Shown: piece after piece, positions 56,702 to 64,000 of the stretch | How positions within the stretch are numbered: position 1 is the stretch's first letter | How the letters are laid out: each line of letters starts with the position of its first letter | Origin: Geodermatophilus bullaregiensis | GTDB taxonomy: Bacteria > Actinomycetota > Actinomycetes > Mycobacteriales > Geodermatophilaceae | Assembly (NCBI RefSeq): GCF_016907675.1 | Contig: NZ_JAFBCJ010000001.1 | Location: 1,116,001 to 1,180,000, forward strand | DNA: 64,000 nt | Direction: 5' to 3' | Made by a program: the position numbers and the translations under genes | The notes under the pieces: generated by a model | Databases searched by the model: none | Told to the model about the DNA's origin: nothing | Seen by the model: the letters and a program-made list of their open reading frames with translations, nothing else

Positions 56702-58135
56702 TCAGACGGCGATGCCGGTGAGGACGAGCACGCGCTCCTCGGTGAGGTCCTCCATCGCCGCGTGCACGCCCTCGCGGCCGGTGCCGGAGTCCTTCACGCC
56801 GCCGTAGGGCATCTGGTCGGCGCGGAAGCTCGGCACGTCGCCGACCACCACGCCCCCGACCTCGAGCACCTGCGCGGCGCGGAAGGCCACCTGCAGGTCG
56901 CGGGTGAAGACGCCGGCCTGCAGGCCGAAGCGGCTGTCGTTGACCCGCGCGAACGCCTCGTCGACGGAGTCGACGGTGTCCAGGACGACGACCGGCCCGA
57001 AGACCTCCTCGCGGGACACCTTCGCGTCGGCCGGCACGTCGGTGAGCACCGTGGGCGCGTAGGAGGCGCCGTCGCGCGTGCCGCCGGTGAGGACCCGCGC
57101 TCCGGCGACCACGGCGTCGGCGACCCAGCTCTCCACCCGGCGGGCGGCCTGCTCGTCGATCAGCGGGCCGACGTCGGTGGCGTCGTCCGTGGGGTCGCCG
57201 GTGACCAGCTTGCCCACGGCCTCGACCACCCGCGCCGTCAGCGCCTCGGCGACGGCGGCGTGGGCGAAAACCCGCTGCACCGAGATGCAGGACTGCCCGG
57301 CCTGGTACATGGCGAAGGTGGCGATGCGCGAGGCGGCCCAGTCCAGCGCCGCGTCGTCCTGGTCGGGGGCGACGACGGCCGCGGCGTTGCCGCCGAGCTC
57401 GAGGGTCACGTGCTTGCGCGGCGCGGACTCCCGGATCGACCAGCCGACCGGCACCGAGCCGGTGAACGAGACGACGGGCAGCCGCGGGTCCTGCACGAGC
57501 TGCGCGGCCACCTCGTTGGGCACCGGCAGCACCGACCAGGCGCCGGACGGCAGGTCGGTCTCGGCCAGGAGCTCGCCGAGCAGCAGCGCGGTCAGCGGCG
57601 TGGCCGGCGCGGGCTTGAGCACGATCGGCGCCCCGACCGCGATCGCCGGGGCGACCTTGTGGGCCACCAGGTTCAGCGGGAAGTTGAACGGGGCGATGCC
57701 CAGCACCGGGCCGCGCGGCACGCGCCGCACGAGGGCCAGTCGACCGGTGGCCGCGGGGTCGGTGTCCAGCCGCTGCAGGCTCCCCGACCAGCGCCGCGCC
57801 TCCTCCGCGCCCCAGCGGAAGGTCGACACCGCGCGGGTCACCTCCAGCCGCGCCCACTTGAGCGGCTTGCCCGACTCGGCGGTGATCAGCGCGGCGACCT
57901 CCTCGCTGCGCTCGGCCAGCCGCCGGGAGACGGTGTCGAGCGCGGCGGCGCGCACGTGGGCCGGCGTCGCGGCGTACTCGGCGCGGACCGCCTCGGCGGC
58001 GGCGACCGCGGCCTCGACGTCCTCGGGGGTGGCGGTGGTGGTCGTCCCGGCGAGCGCGCCGTCGTGCGGCGAGCGGACCTCGAGCACCTCGGTGCCGGTG
58101 ACCGGCCGGCCGGCGACCCAGTAGGGGGTGGACAT
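56702..58135 (-). CDS. Aldehyde dehydrogenase family protein
   Basis: A 477-residue ALDH: Asn151 in PFNFPLNL, Glu246 in LELGGNAA, Cys283 in AGQSCISVQR, and SREEVFGPVV. The PFNFPLNLVAHKVAPAIA and YQAGQSCISVQR motifs belong to the GapN/lactaldehyde-type branch rather than the betaine aldehyde branch. The substrate may be succinate semialdehyde, a hydroxy-aldehyde or a sugar-derived aldehyde. It diverges from an MFS transporter gene (166 bp), suggesting a joint carbon-source locus with the GlcD-like oxidase. Confidence 0.87.
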   Translation of the reverse strand: MSTPYWVAGRPVTGTEVLEVRSPHDGALAGTTTTATPEDVEAAVAAAEAVRAEYAATPAHVRAAALDTVSRRLAERSEEVAALITAESGKPLKWARLEVTRAVSTFRWGAEEARRWSGSLQRLDTDPAATGRLALVRRVPRGPVLGIAPFNFPLNLVAHKVAPAIAVGAPIVLKPAPATPLTALLLGELLAETDLPSGAWSVLPVPNEVAAQLVQDPRLPVVSFTGSVPVGWSIRESAPRKHVTLELGGNAAAVVAPDQDDAALDWAASRIATFAMYQAGQSCISVQRVFAHAAVAEALTARVVEAVGKLVTGDPTDDATDVGPLIDEQAARRVESWVADAVVAGARVLTGGTRDGASYAPTVLTDVPADAKVSREEVFGPVVVLDTVDSVDEAFARVNDSRFGLQAGVFTRDLQVAFRAAQVLEVGGVVVGDVPSFRADQMPYGGVKDSGTGREGVHAAMEDLTEERVLVLTGIAV

Positions 58136-58301
58136 GCGCGCCTCCTCAGGAGTGGGAACCGCCCGAGCGTCGTGGACGCCGACTGTCGGCAGCGAGAGCC
58201 AGATCGTCCACCCCCCACCCGCCCGGACGCCGACCTGGCACGTGTCCGCGCCTCTCTACCGTTGCCCGCGCACACCCGCACGGACGTCGTCTGGAGGAGC
58301 C

Positions 58302-59651
58302 GTGGCCCACACCGAGACAGACCCGGTCGGGAGGAGCGCGCTGCGCAAGGTCGCGTGGCGGCTGGTGCCCTTCCTCGGGCTCCTCTACTTCGTCAACTAC
58401 CTCGACCGCACCAACATCGGCTTCGCCAAGCTCACGATGAGCGAGGACCTCGGCCTGACCGAGACGATGTTCGGGCTCGCCTCGGGGCTGTTCTTCATCG
58501 GCTACCTGTTCTTCGAGGTGCCGAGCAACCTGGCGCTGCACCGGTTCGGCGCCCGCCGCTGGATCGCGCGGATCATGGTCACCTGGGGCGTCGTCGCCAG
58601 CGCCATGGCCTTCGTCGACTCGGCGGGCTGGCTCTACGCGCTGCGCGTCCTGCTCGGCATCGCCGAGGCCGGCTTCTTCCCCGGGGTCCTGCTGTACCTG
58701 ACCTGGTGGCTGCCGCGCGCGCAGCGGGTGCAGCTGATCGGCGCCTTCCTGGTGGCCGTCCCGCTCTCCTCGGCGCTCGGCGCGCCGTTCTCGGGTGCGG
58801 TCATCCAGTACGGCGACGGGCTGTTCGGCCTCGAGGGCTGGCGGGTGATGTTCCTCGTCGAGGGCCTGCCCGCCGTCGTGCTGGGCGTCGTCTGCTGGTT
58901 CTACCTGACCGACCGCCCCGCGGACGCCCGCTGGCTCACCGCCGACGAGCGCGGCTGGCTGGCCCGGACCATCGCCGCCGAGGGCGAGACGCCCGGCCGG
59001 GAGGCCTCACCGTGGCGGGCGATGGCGAACCTGCGGGTGGTCGGCCTCGGGATGGTCTACTTCGGCGTCGTCTACGGCCTGTACGCGGTCTCCTTCTTCC
59101 TGCCGACCGTCGTGGCCGGCTTCGCGGAGCGCTTCGACGCCACCTACTCGATCTTCGAGACCGGGGCGATCGTCGCGGTGCCCTTCCTGGCCGGCGCGGC
59201 CACGATGGTGCTGTGGGGCCGGCACTCCGACCGGACCGGCGAGCGCCGCTGGCACCTCGCGCTGCCGGCGGCCCTGGGCGGCGTCACCATCCCGGTGGCC
59301 CTCTACCTGGACTCGCCGTTCACCGTCATGGCCGTCATCACGCTGACCGCGGTCGGCATCTGCTGCGCGCTGCCGGTCTTCTGGCACTTCCCGCCGCTGT
59401 TCCTCACCGGCGCCGGGGCCGCGGCGGGCATCGCGCTGATCAACTCGCTGGGCAACACCGCCGGGTTCGCCGCTCCCTACCTGACCGGCTGGATCTCCGA
59501 CGCCACCGGCAGCATCCGGCCGGCGCTCTGGCTGGTCGGCATCGCGATGCTGCTCTCGGCGGCCGGCGCCCTCCTGCTGTCGCGGCGCGCCCCGGCACCC
59601 GTCGCCGTGGCAGCGACGACGGCGGCCGGGCGGGACCCGGCGCTCGACTGA
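58302..59651 (+). CDS. MFS transporter, anion:cation symporter family
   Basis: A 449-residue carrier with 12 helices. FLGLLYFVNYLDRTNIGFAKLTM at helix 1 and the loop motif PSNLALHRFGARRWIARIM are signatures of the ACS group that imports organic acids (tartrate, phthalate, 4-hydroxyphenylacetate, glucarate). GTG 58302 follows GGAGGAG; the extension upstream has no ribosome site. It probably takes up a hydroxy-acid oxidised by the neighbouring GlcD-like enzyme. Confidence 0.9.
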   Translation: MAHTETDPVGRSALRKVAWRLVPFLGLLYFVNYLDRTNIGFAKLTMSEDLGLTETMFGLASGLFFIGYLFFEVPSNLALHRFGARRWIARIMVTWGVVASAMAFVDSAGWLYALRVLLGIAEAGFFPGVLLYLTWWLPRAQRVQLIGAFLVAVPLSSALGAPFSGAVIQYGDGLFGLEGWRVMFLVEGLPAVVLGVVCWFYLTDRPADARWLTADERGWLARTIAAEGETPGREASPWRAMANLRVVGLGMVYFGVVYGLYAVSFFLPTVVAGFAERFDATYSIFETGAIVAVPFLAGAATMVLWGRHSDRTGERRWHLALPAALGGVTIPVALYLDSPFTVMAVITLTAVGICCALPVFWHFPPLFLTGAGAAAGIALINSLGNTAGFAAPYLTGWISDATGSIRPALWLVGIAMLLSAAGALLLSRRAPAPVAVAATTAAGRDPALD

Positions 59652-59690
59652 GCGCCGGTGCGGCCGGCGGGCGGTGCTTGACTGGGGGGC

Positions 59691-61097
59691 GTGACACAGG
59701 CTCCTGCGCTGCGGTCCGGCGTCGTGGCGGCCCTGCTCGCGGCCCTCCCCGCGGACCGGGTCCTCGGCGACGACGACGTCGTCCGCTCCTACGTGCACGA
59801 CGAGGCCGAGTGGGCGCCGTTCGGCACCCCGCTCGCGGTGGTCCGCCCGCGGTCCACCGCCGAGGTGCAGGCGGTGGTGCGCGCCTGCCTCGAGCACCGG
59901 ACGCCGGTGGTGCCCCGCGGCGCCGGCACCGGCCTGTCCGGCGGCGCCAATGCCGTCGACGGCTGCGTCGTGCTCTCCACCGAGCACATGCGGGACGTCG
60001 TGGCGATCGACCCGGTCGAGCGGTACGCGGTCGTGCAGCCGGGCGTGGTCAACGACGACCTGCGGGCCGCCTGCGCCGCCCAGGGTCTGTGGTACCCGCC
60101 GGACCCGGCCAGCTCGCCGTGGTCGACCATCGGCGGCAACGTGGCCACCAACGCCGGCGGCGTGTGCTGCGTGAAGTACGGCGTGACCCGTGACTACGTC
60201 CTGGAGCTCGAGGTGGTCAACGGCCTCGGCGAGGTCGTCCGGCTCGGCCGCCGCACCGCGAAGGGCGTCGTCGGCTACGACATGGTCGGGCTGCTGGTCG
60301 GCTCCGAGGGCACCCTCGGCGTGGTCACCGAGGTGACCGTGCGGCTGCGCCCGGCGCGGGCTCCCGAGCGGACCGTCGTCGGCTACTTCGACTCCGTCGT
60401 CGACGCCGGGCGGGCGGTCGAGGCGGTGGGCGCGGCCGGGGTGACGCCCTCGGCGCTCGAGCTGGTCGACCGGCACTGCCTGGCCGCCGTCGACGAGTGG
60501 AAGAACATGGGCCTGTCGCTGGAGGCGGCCGTGGTGCTGCTCGGCCGCACCGACGTCCCGGGCCCGGCGGGGGACGCCGAGGCCGACGCGATGCTGCAGT
60601 GCTTCGAGGCCGGCGGCGCCACCTGGGCCGCGGCGTCCACCGACCCGGTCGAGGCCGAGGCGCTGTTCTCCGCGCGCCGGCTGGCCTACCCGGCGCTGGA
60701 GCGGCTCGGCCCGCTGCTGACCGAGGACGTCTGCGTGCCCAAGGCCGCCGTTCCGGAGATGCTGGCCCGCATCGAGGCCGCGGCCGTCCGCAACGACGTG
60801 CTCATCGCGAACATCGCGCACGCCGGCGACGGCAACCTGCACCCGCTGCTCATCACCCCGCCCGGCGACGCCGAGGCGCGGGCGCGCGCCCAGGTCGCGT
60901 TCACCGAGATCATGCGCGACGCGGTGGCGCTGGGCGGGACGGTGACCGGCGAGCACGGCGTCGGCCTGCTCAAGCGCGACGGCCTCGCGCACGAGCTGTC
61001 CCCGGAGGTGGTCGCCATGCAGCGGGCGGTCAAGGCCGCGCTCGACCCGCACGGGATCCTCAACCCCGGCAAGGTGTTCCCGGACCCGGCAGCGTGA
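59691..61097 (+). CDS. FAD-linked oxidase, glycolate oxidase GlcD-like
   Basis: A 468-residue flavoprotein of the PCMH superfamily: VVPRGAGTGLSGGANAV, TIGGNVATNAGG, VGSEGTLGVVTEVT, HAGDGNLHP and TGEHGVGLLKRD, with the terminal LDPHGILNPGK. It oxidises a 2-hydroxy acid such as glycolate or D-lactate. GTG 59691 is used because it starts the FAD domain in normal register. It lies 39 bp after the MFS gene and overlaps the hydrolase gene (GTGA). No iron-sulfur partner is encoded here, unlike at 51 kb. Confidence 0.92.
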   Translation: MTQAPALRSGVVAALLAALPADRVLGDDDVVRSYVHDEAEWAPFGTPLAVVRPRSTAEVQAVVRACLEHRTPVVPRGAGTGLSGGANAVDGCVVLSTEHMRDVVAIDPVERYAVVQPGVVNDDLRAACAAQGLWYPPDPASSPWSTIGGNVATNAGGVCCVKYGVTRDYVLELEVVNGLGEVVRLGRRTAKGVVGYDMVGLLVGSEGTLGVVTEVTVRLRPARAPERTVVGYFDSVVDAGRAVEAVGAAGVTPSALELVDRHCLAAVDEWKNMGLSLEAAVVLLGRTDVPGPAGDAEADAMLQCFEAGGATWAAASTDPVEAEALFSARRLAYPALERLGPLLTEDVCVPKAAVPEMLARIEAAAVRNDVLIANIAHAGDGNLHPLLITPPGDAEARARAQVAFTEIMRDAVALGGTVTGEHGVGLLKRDGLAHELSPEVVAMQRAVKAALDPHGILNPGKVFPDPAA

Positions 61098-61987
61098 CCG
61101 CCGGGGAGTTCGGCGAGCACGCCGAGGTCGGGCGGCCCGACGGCCGGGTGGTGCACGCGTGGCGCCGGCCCGGCAGCACCCGGCCGGTGCTCGCCGTGCA
61201 CGGTCTCAGCAGCACCTCCCGGCTGTGGACCTGGCTGCTGGCCGAGGACCCGGACGTCGACCTGGTCGCCGCCGACCTCAGCGGCCGGGGCCTGTCCACG
61301 CCGCGGTCGGACGCCTCGACCCTCGCCGGACACGTCGAGGACCAGCTCGCCGTCCTCGACGCCCTGGGCCTGCGGGAGCCGGTGCACGTCGTCGGCATGT
61401 CGCTGGGCGGGTTCGTCGCGGTGCAGCTCGCGGCCACCGCACCGGAGCGGGTGCGCAGCCTGACGCTGCTCGACGGCGGGTCGCCGATGGTGCGCCGGCC
61501 GACCAGCCGCGACCAGCTGGAGGCGGCGTTCGCCGACCGCACCGCCCGGCTGGCCACCGACTGGCCCGACCTGGCGAGCTACGTCGAGTTCGTCGTCGCC
61601 CACACCGCGCCGCTGCTCGACCCGGCCGACCCGCACCTGGCCACCTGCCTGGCGCACGACCTGGAACGCGGCCGCGACGGCGGCCGGGTGCGGCTGGACG
61701 GGCGGGCGCTGGTCGACGACGCCGCGGACACGTTCCTCACGGACACCGCCGCCGACGCGCTGCGCCGGCTCGCCGTGCCCACGCAGCTGCTCCACGCCGA
61801 GTGGAGCGCCGGCGCCGGTTCGCCGCCGGCCTACACGGACGACGAGGTCGCCGCGGTGGTGGCGGCGTCGGACGGGCTGGTGACGGCGGAGCTGCTGCCG
61901 GGGCACGACCACGCGGGCGTCGTGATGACCGCCTCGGGGGCCGCGGCCTCGGTCCGGGTGCTGCGCCGCTCGCTGGCGACGGGCTGA
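61094..61987 (+). CDS. Alpha/beta-hydrolase
   Basis: A 297-residue alpha/beta-hydrolase with oxyanion segment VHGLSSTSRLW, the nucleophile elbow GMSLGG and the catalytic His in LPGHDHAGV. Its GTG overlaps the oxidase stop (GTGA). Ester or lactone hydrolysis upstream of the oxidase is likely, for example opening of a hydroxy-acid lactone. Substrate unknown. Confidence 0.88.
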   Translation: MTAGEFGEHAEVGRPDGRVVHAWRRPGSTRPVLAVHGLSSTSRLWTWLLAEDPDVDLVAADLSGRGLSTPRSDASTLAGHVEDQLAVLDALGLREPVHVVGMSLGGFVAVQLAATAPERVRSLTLLDGGSPMVRRPTSRDQLEAAFADRTARLATDWPDLASYVEFVVAHTAPLLDPADPHLATCLAHDLERGRDGGRVRLDGRALVDDAADTFLTDTAADALRRLAVPTQLLHAEWSAGAGSPPAYTDDEVAAVVAASDGLVTAELLPGHDHAGVVMTASGAAASVRVLRRSLATG

Positions 61988-62009
61988 GCCGCGCGAGCCC
62001 TCGGCCGGC

Positions 62010-62765
62010 TCAGCCGAGCAACCGCCCCAGCCGACCGGCGTACTCGCGGGCCGGAGCCGTCTGCGCCGCCGGTGCGGCCGGGTCGGCACTGCGGACGGTC
62101 ACCACCACCGCGGCGACCAGCACACCCGCGGGCGAGCGCACCGGGACCGCCGCGCAGGCGAGGTCGTCGTGGACCTGGCCGGCCTGGACGGCGCAGCCGC
62201 GGCGGCGCACCACCCGCAGCTCGGCGTCGAGATCCGCCGCCCGCGCCACCGTCCGGTCGGTGAGGCGGTGCAGCCGGTGCGGCTGCAGGACGTCCTGCCA
62301 GTCCGGCTGCTCGGCGAGCAGGAGCTTCCCCGGGGCGGAGGCGTGCAGGTGCCGCTCGAGGAGCTCCGGCGCCTGGAGGGGGTGGTCGGGATCGACGTCG
62401 GCACAGTGCAGCGACGTCGCCGTGTACAGGACGAGGTGCACGCCGCAGCGCACCCGCCCCCGGAGCTCCGCGACGACCTCCCGGGCGGCCGTCGACAACG
62501 GGACGACGCCCTCGCCGCGGGTCAGCGCGGAGACCTTGCGGCCGAGCGCGAACCCGTGCAGGTCGGGCAGCCGCACCAGGTACTCCTCGCCGACCAGCAG
62601 GTTGAGCAGCCGGTAGGTGGTGGCGGGAGGGAGTCCCAGCTCCTCGGCCACCTCCCTCGCGGTCACCCCGGCGCCGGCCCGCGCGACGGCCTCGAGGATC
62701 GCCAGCGCGCTCTGCACGGCCTTCGGCTGGCGACCGGTCAGCCCGCGGTCGACCGCCGGTGTCAT
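62010..62765 (-). CDS. IclR-family transcriptional regulator
   Basis: A 251-residue regulator: N-terminal winged helix (VTAREVAEELGLPPATTYRLLNLL, in part VAEELGLPPATTYRLLNLL) and C-terminal IclR effector domain with HLHASAPGKLLLAE. ATG 62765 overlaps the stop of the permease gene (ATGA), so it is co-transcribed with the carrier. It probably regulates that permease and possibly the convergent MFS/oxidase locus. Confidence 0.9.
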   Translation of the reverse strand: MTPAVDRGLTGRQPKAVQSALAILEAVARAGAGVTAREVAEELGLPPATTYRLLNLLVGEEYLVRLPDLHGFALGRKVSALTRGEGVVPLSTAAREVVAELRGRVRCGVHLVLYTATSLHCADVDPDHPLQAPELLERHLHASAPGKLLLAEQPDWQDVLQPHRLHRLTDRTVARAADLDAELRVVRRRGCAVQAGQVHDDLACAAVPVRSPAGVLVAAVVVTVRSADPAAPAAQTAPAREYAGRLGRLLG

Positions 62766-64000
62766 GGCACCGGCTCGACCGGCACGCTGCCGGGCAGCAC
62801 GCTGCCCACCGTCGCGACGTCGTAGACGCCGACCGCCGCCAGCCGCCCCGGTGCGCGCCACCGCAGCCAGCAGGCCCACAGCAGGCCCGGGGCCAGCGCG
62901 GTGAGGAACACCGAGGTCATGGCCTGCCCGCCCCACAGCGACGCGCCACCGAGGGCGACTCCCAGCCCCAGGACGCCCGCCACCGCGGCGAGCGACCCGG
63001 CGACCGCCGGCAGGGGGGTCAGCTCGCCGATGCTCCGGAGGAACAGCGGCATCGCCAGGCAGGCCAGCACGTAGGCCAGCACGTAGCCGAACGCGGACAC
63101 GGTGAGCGCACCGGTCAGCACCGCCCGCGGCCCCGAGCCGCTGAGGAGGACGACGACCGGGACCCCGACGACCGCGGGCAGCGCCAGGGTGAGGGCGTGG
63201 TGCGGCGTCTCGAACCGCGGGTGCGTGCGGCCCAGCGCCGCCGGCAGCACGCCCTCGCGGGCCATGGTGAACAGCACCCGGCCCAGCGCGTTGGTCGACC
63301 CGGTGACGCAGGCGAAGAAGGACGTGGCGATGCCCAGGTCGAGCAGCCGGCGCAGCAGGCCGAGCCCGTCGCGCTCGGCCAGCTCGGCGACCGGGACGGG
63401 ACTGGTCAGGACGTCGAGCGGCGCGCTCCGCAGCAGCACGACCTGCGCGGCGGCCGCCGCCAGCAGCAGCACCCCGGCCACGACCGGTGTCCACAGCACC
63501 GCCCGGGGGACGGACACCAGCGGGCGGCGGGCCTCCACGCCGAGCGTGGCGGCGCTCTCGAAGCCCATGAAGGCCGTCACGCCCAGCACCACCCCCACGG
63601 CGGCACCCCAGTGCACCGGGCCGTCCACGACGGCCGCCGCCGTGCCCGGCGTGCTCCTCGGCGCGAGGAGGAGGACCGCGAGCACGGTCAGCACGAGGGA
63701 GATGGAGAGCACCTCGAGGACCAGCGCGACCCGCGCGGAGAGCTGGATGCCCCGCACGGTGCACAGCGTGCCGAGGAGGCCGAGCAGCACGCAGGCCCCG
63801 GCGACGACGGGCGGTGAGGGATCGAGCCCGAACAGGCCGGCGAGGTAGACCGCCGACCCCACGAGTGCCGCCATGGCGACCGCGGCGTACCCGATGAGCA
63901 GGGCCCACCCACCGACGAGCGCACCGACCGGCCCCAGCCCCCGGGCGGTGTAGCTGTACGTGCCGCCGACCGCGGCCATCCGCCGGGCGAAGTGGGTCAG
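62762..64000 (-). CDS. APC-family amino acid permease, 5' end beyond window
   Basis: A carrier of which 412 residues lie in the window; the reading frame stays open to base 64000, so the start and first helix or so are missing. GGTYSYTARGLGPVGALVGGW is the conserved APC helix-2/3 region, and GFESAATLGVEA and GSTNALGRVLFTMAREG are further family marks. It is co-translated with the IclR regulator. An ATG at 63979 is inside the conserved part and is not the true start. Confidence 0.87.
   Translation of the reverse strand: MTHFARRMAAVGGTYSYTARGLGPVGALVGGWALLIGYAAVAMAALVGSAVYLAGLFGLDPSPPVVAGACVLLGLLGTLCTVRGIQLSARVALVLEVLSISLVLTVLAVLLLAPRSTPGTAAAVVDGPVHWGAAVGVVLGVTAFMGFESAATLGVEARRPLVSVPRAVLWTPVVAGVLLLAAAAAQVVLLRSAPLDVLTSPVPVAELAERDGLGLLRRLLDLGIATSFFACVTGSTNALGRVLFTMAREGVLPAALGRTHPRFETPHHALTLALPAVVGVPVVVLLSGSGPRAVLTGALTVSAFGYVLAYVLACLAMPLFLRSIGELTPLPAVAGSLAAVAGVLGLGVALGGASLWGGQAMTSVFLTALAPGLLWACWLRWRAPGRLAAVGVYDVATVGSVLPGSVPVEPVP

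Overview
The window is GC-rich, with tightly packed genes, frequent GTG starts and many ATGA/GTGA stop-start overlaps. It encodes heterotetrameric sarcosine oxidase, dimethylglycine oxidase, a likely F420-type LLM flavoenzyme and PucR and GntR regulators. This points to a free-living soil or rock actinomycete, most like the Geodermatophilaceae (inference from gene content and style; no marker gene is present). No tRNA, rRNA, CRISPR, transposase or phage gene was found. The DNA is chromosomal in character and devoted to catabolism of amines, amino acids and methylated glycines.

Layout. (1) 1-16.4 kb: choline/betaine/sarcosine catabolism. A leftward set (sdaA, purU, betB, an APC permease cut by the window edge) diverges from a GntR regulator. 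A second leftward operon (glyA, soxB, soxD, soxA, soxG, dimethylglycine oxidase) follows, with another APC permease to its right. Together they take dimethylglycine through sarcosine, glycine and serine to pyruvate, with folate-bound C1 units handled by GlyA and PurU. An identical 13-bp sequence lies in both control regions, probably the GntR operator. (2) 16.9-20.3 kb: ureohydrolase, copper amine oxidase and a His-bearing membrane protein in one overlapping operon, probably agmatine to putrescine to 4-aminobutyraldehyde. (3) 20.3-27.9 kb: a loose stretch of single genes, small orphans, remnants and a 203-bp palindromic element. (4) 28.0-33.7 kb: a DavB-type amino-acid 2-monooxygenase, its amidase, a cationic-amino-acid-type permease and an XRE-cupin regulator, with a rightward ureohydrolase. 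A shared GGAAAC-N4-GTTGACA sequence marks both outer promoters. The gene set fits arginine to 4-guanidinobutyramide to 4-guanidinobutyrate to GABA plus urea, or lysine to 5-aminovalerate. (5) 34.2-40.5 kb: VOC protein, ornithine-cyclodeaminase-family gene with Lrp regulator, then a PucR regulator facing an NCS1 permease-nitrilase pair. (6) 40.6-46.7 kb: GABA transaminase coupled to an N-terminally short NAD-glutamate dehydrogenase, divergent from a second PucR regulator. (7) 46.8-56.1 kb: APC permease plus LLM flavoenzyme, GntR plus cytoplasmic Cache-like protein, and a rightward operon of an iron-sulfur protein with a Cys/Gly tail, an FAD oxidase, a small orphan and an aminobutyraldehyde-type dehydrogenase. 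(8) 56.1-64 kb: SnoaL-like protein, aldehyde dehydrogenase, MFS carrier, GlcD-like oxidase, alpha/beta hydrolase, IclR regulator and an APC permease cut by the right edge.

Working together, regions 2, 4, 6 and probably 7 converge on GABA/glutamate. The amine oxidase and monooxygenase routes make GABA or its aldehyde, the aldehyde dehydrogenase oxidises the aldehyde, GabT moves the amino group to 2-oxoglutarate, and the glutamate dehydrogenase releases it. Region 1 ends at pyruvate. Least explained are the iron-sulfur/FAD/orphan trio of region 7, the short glutamate dehydrogenase and the palindromic element at 22.3 kb.
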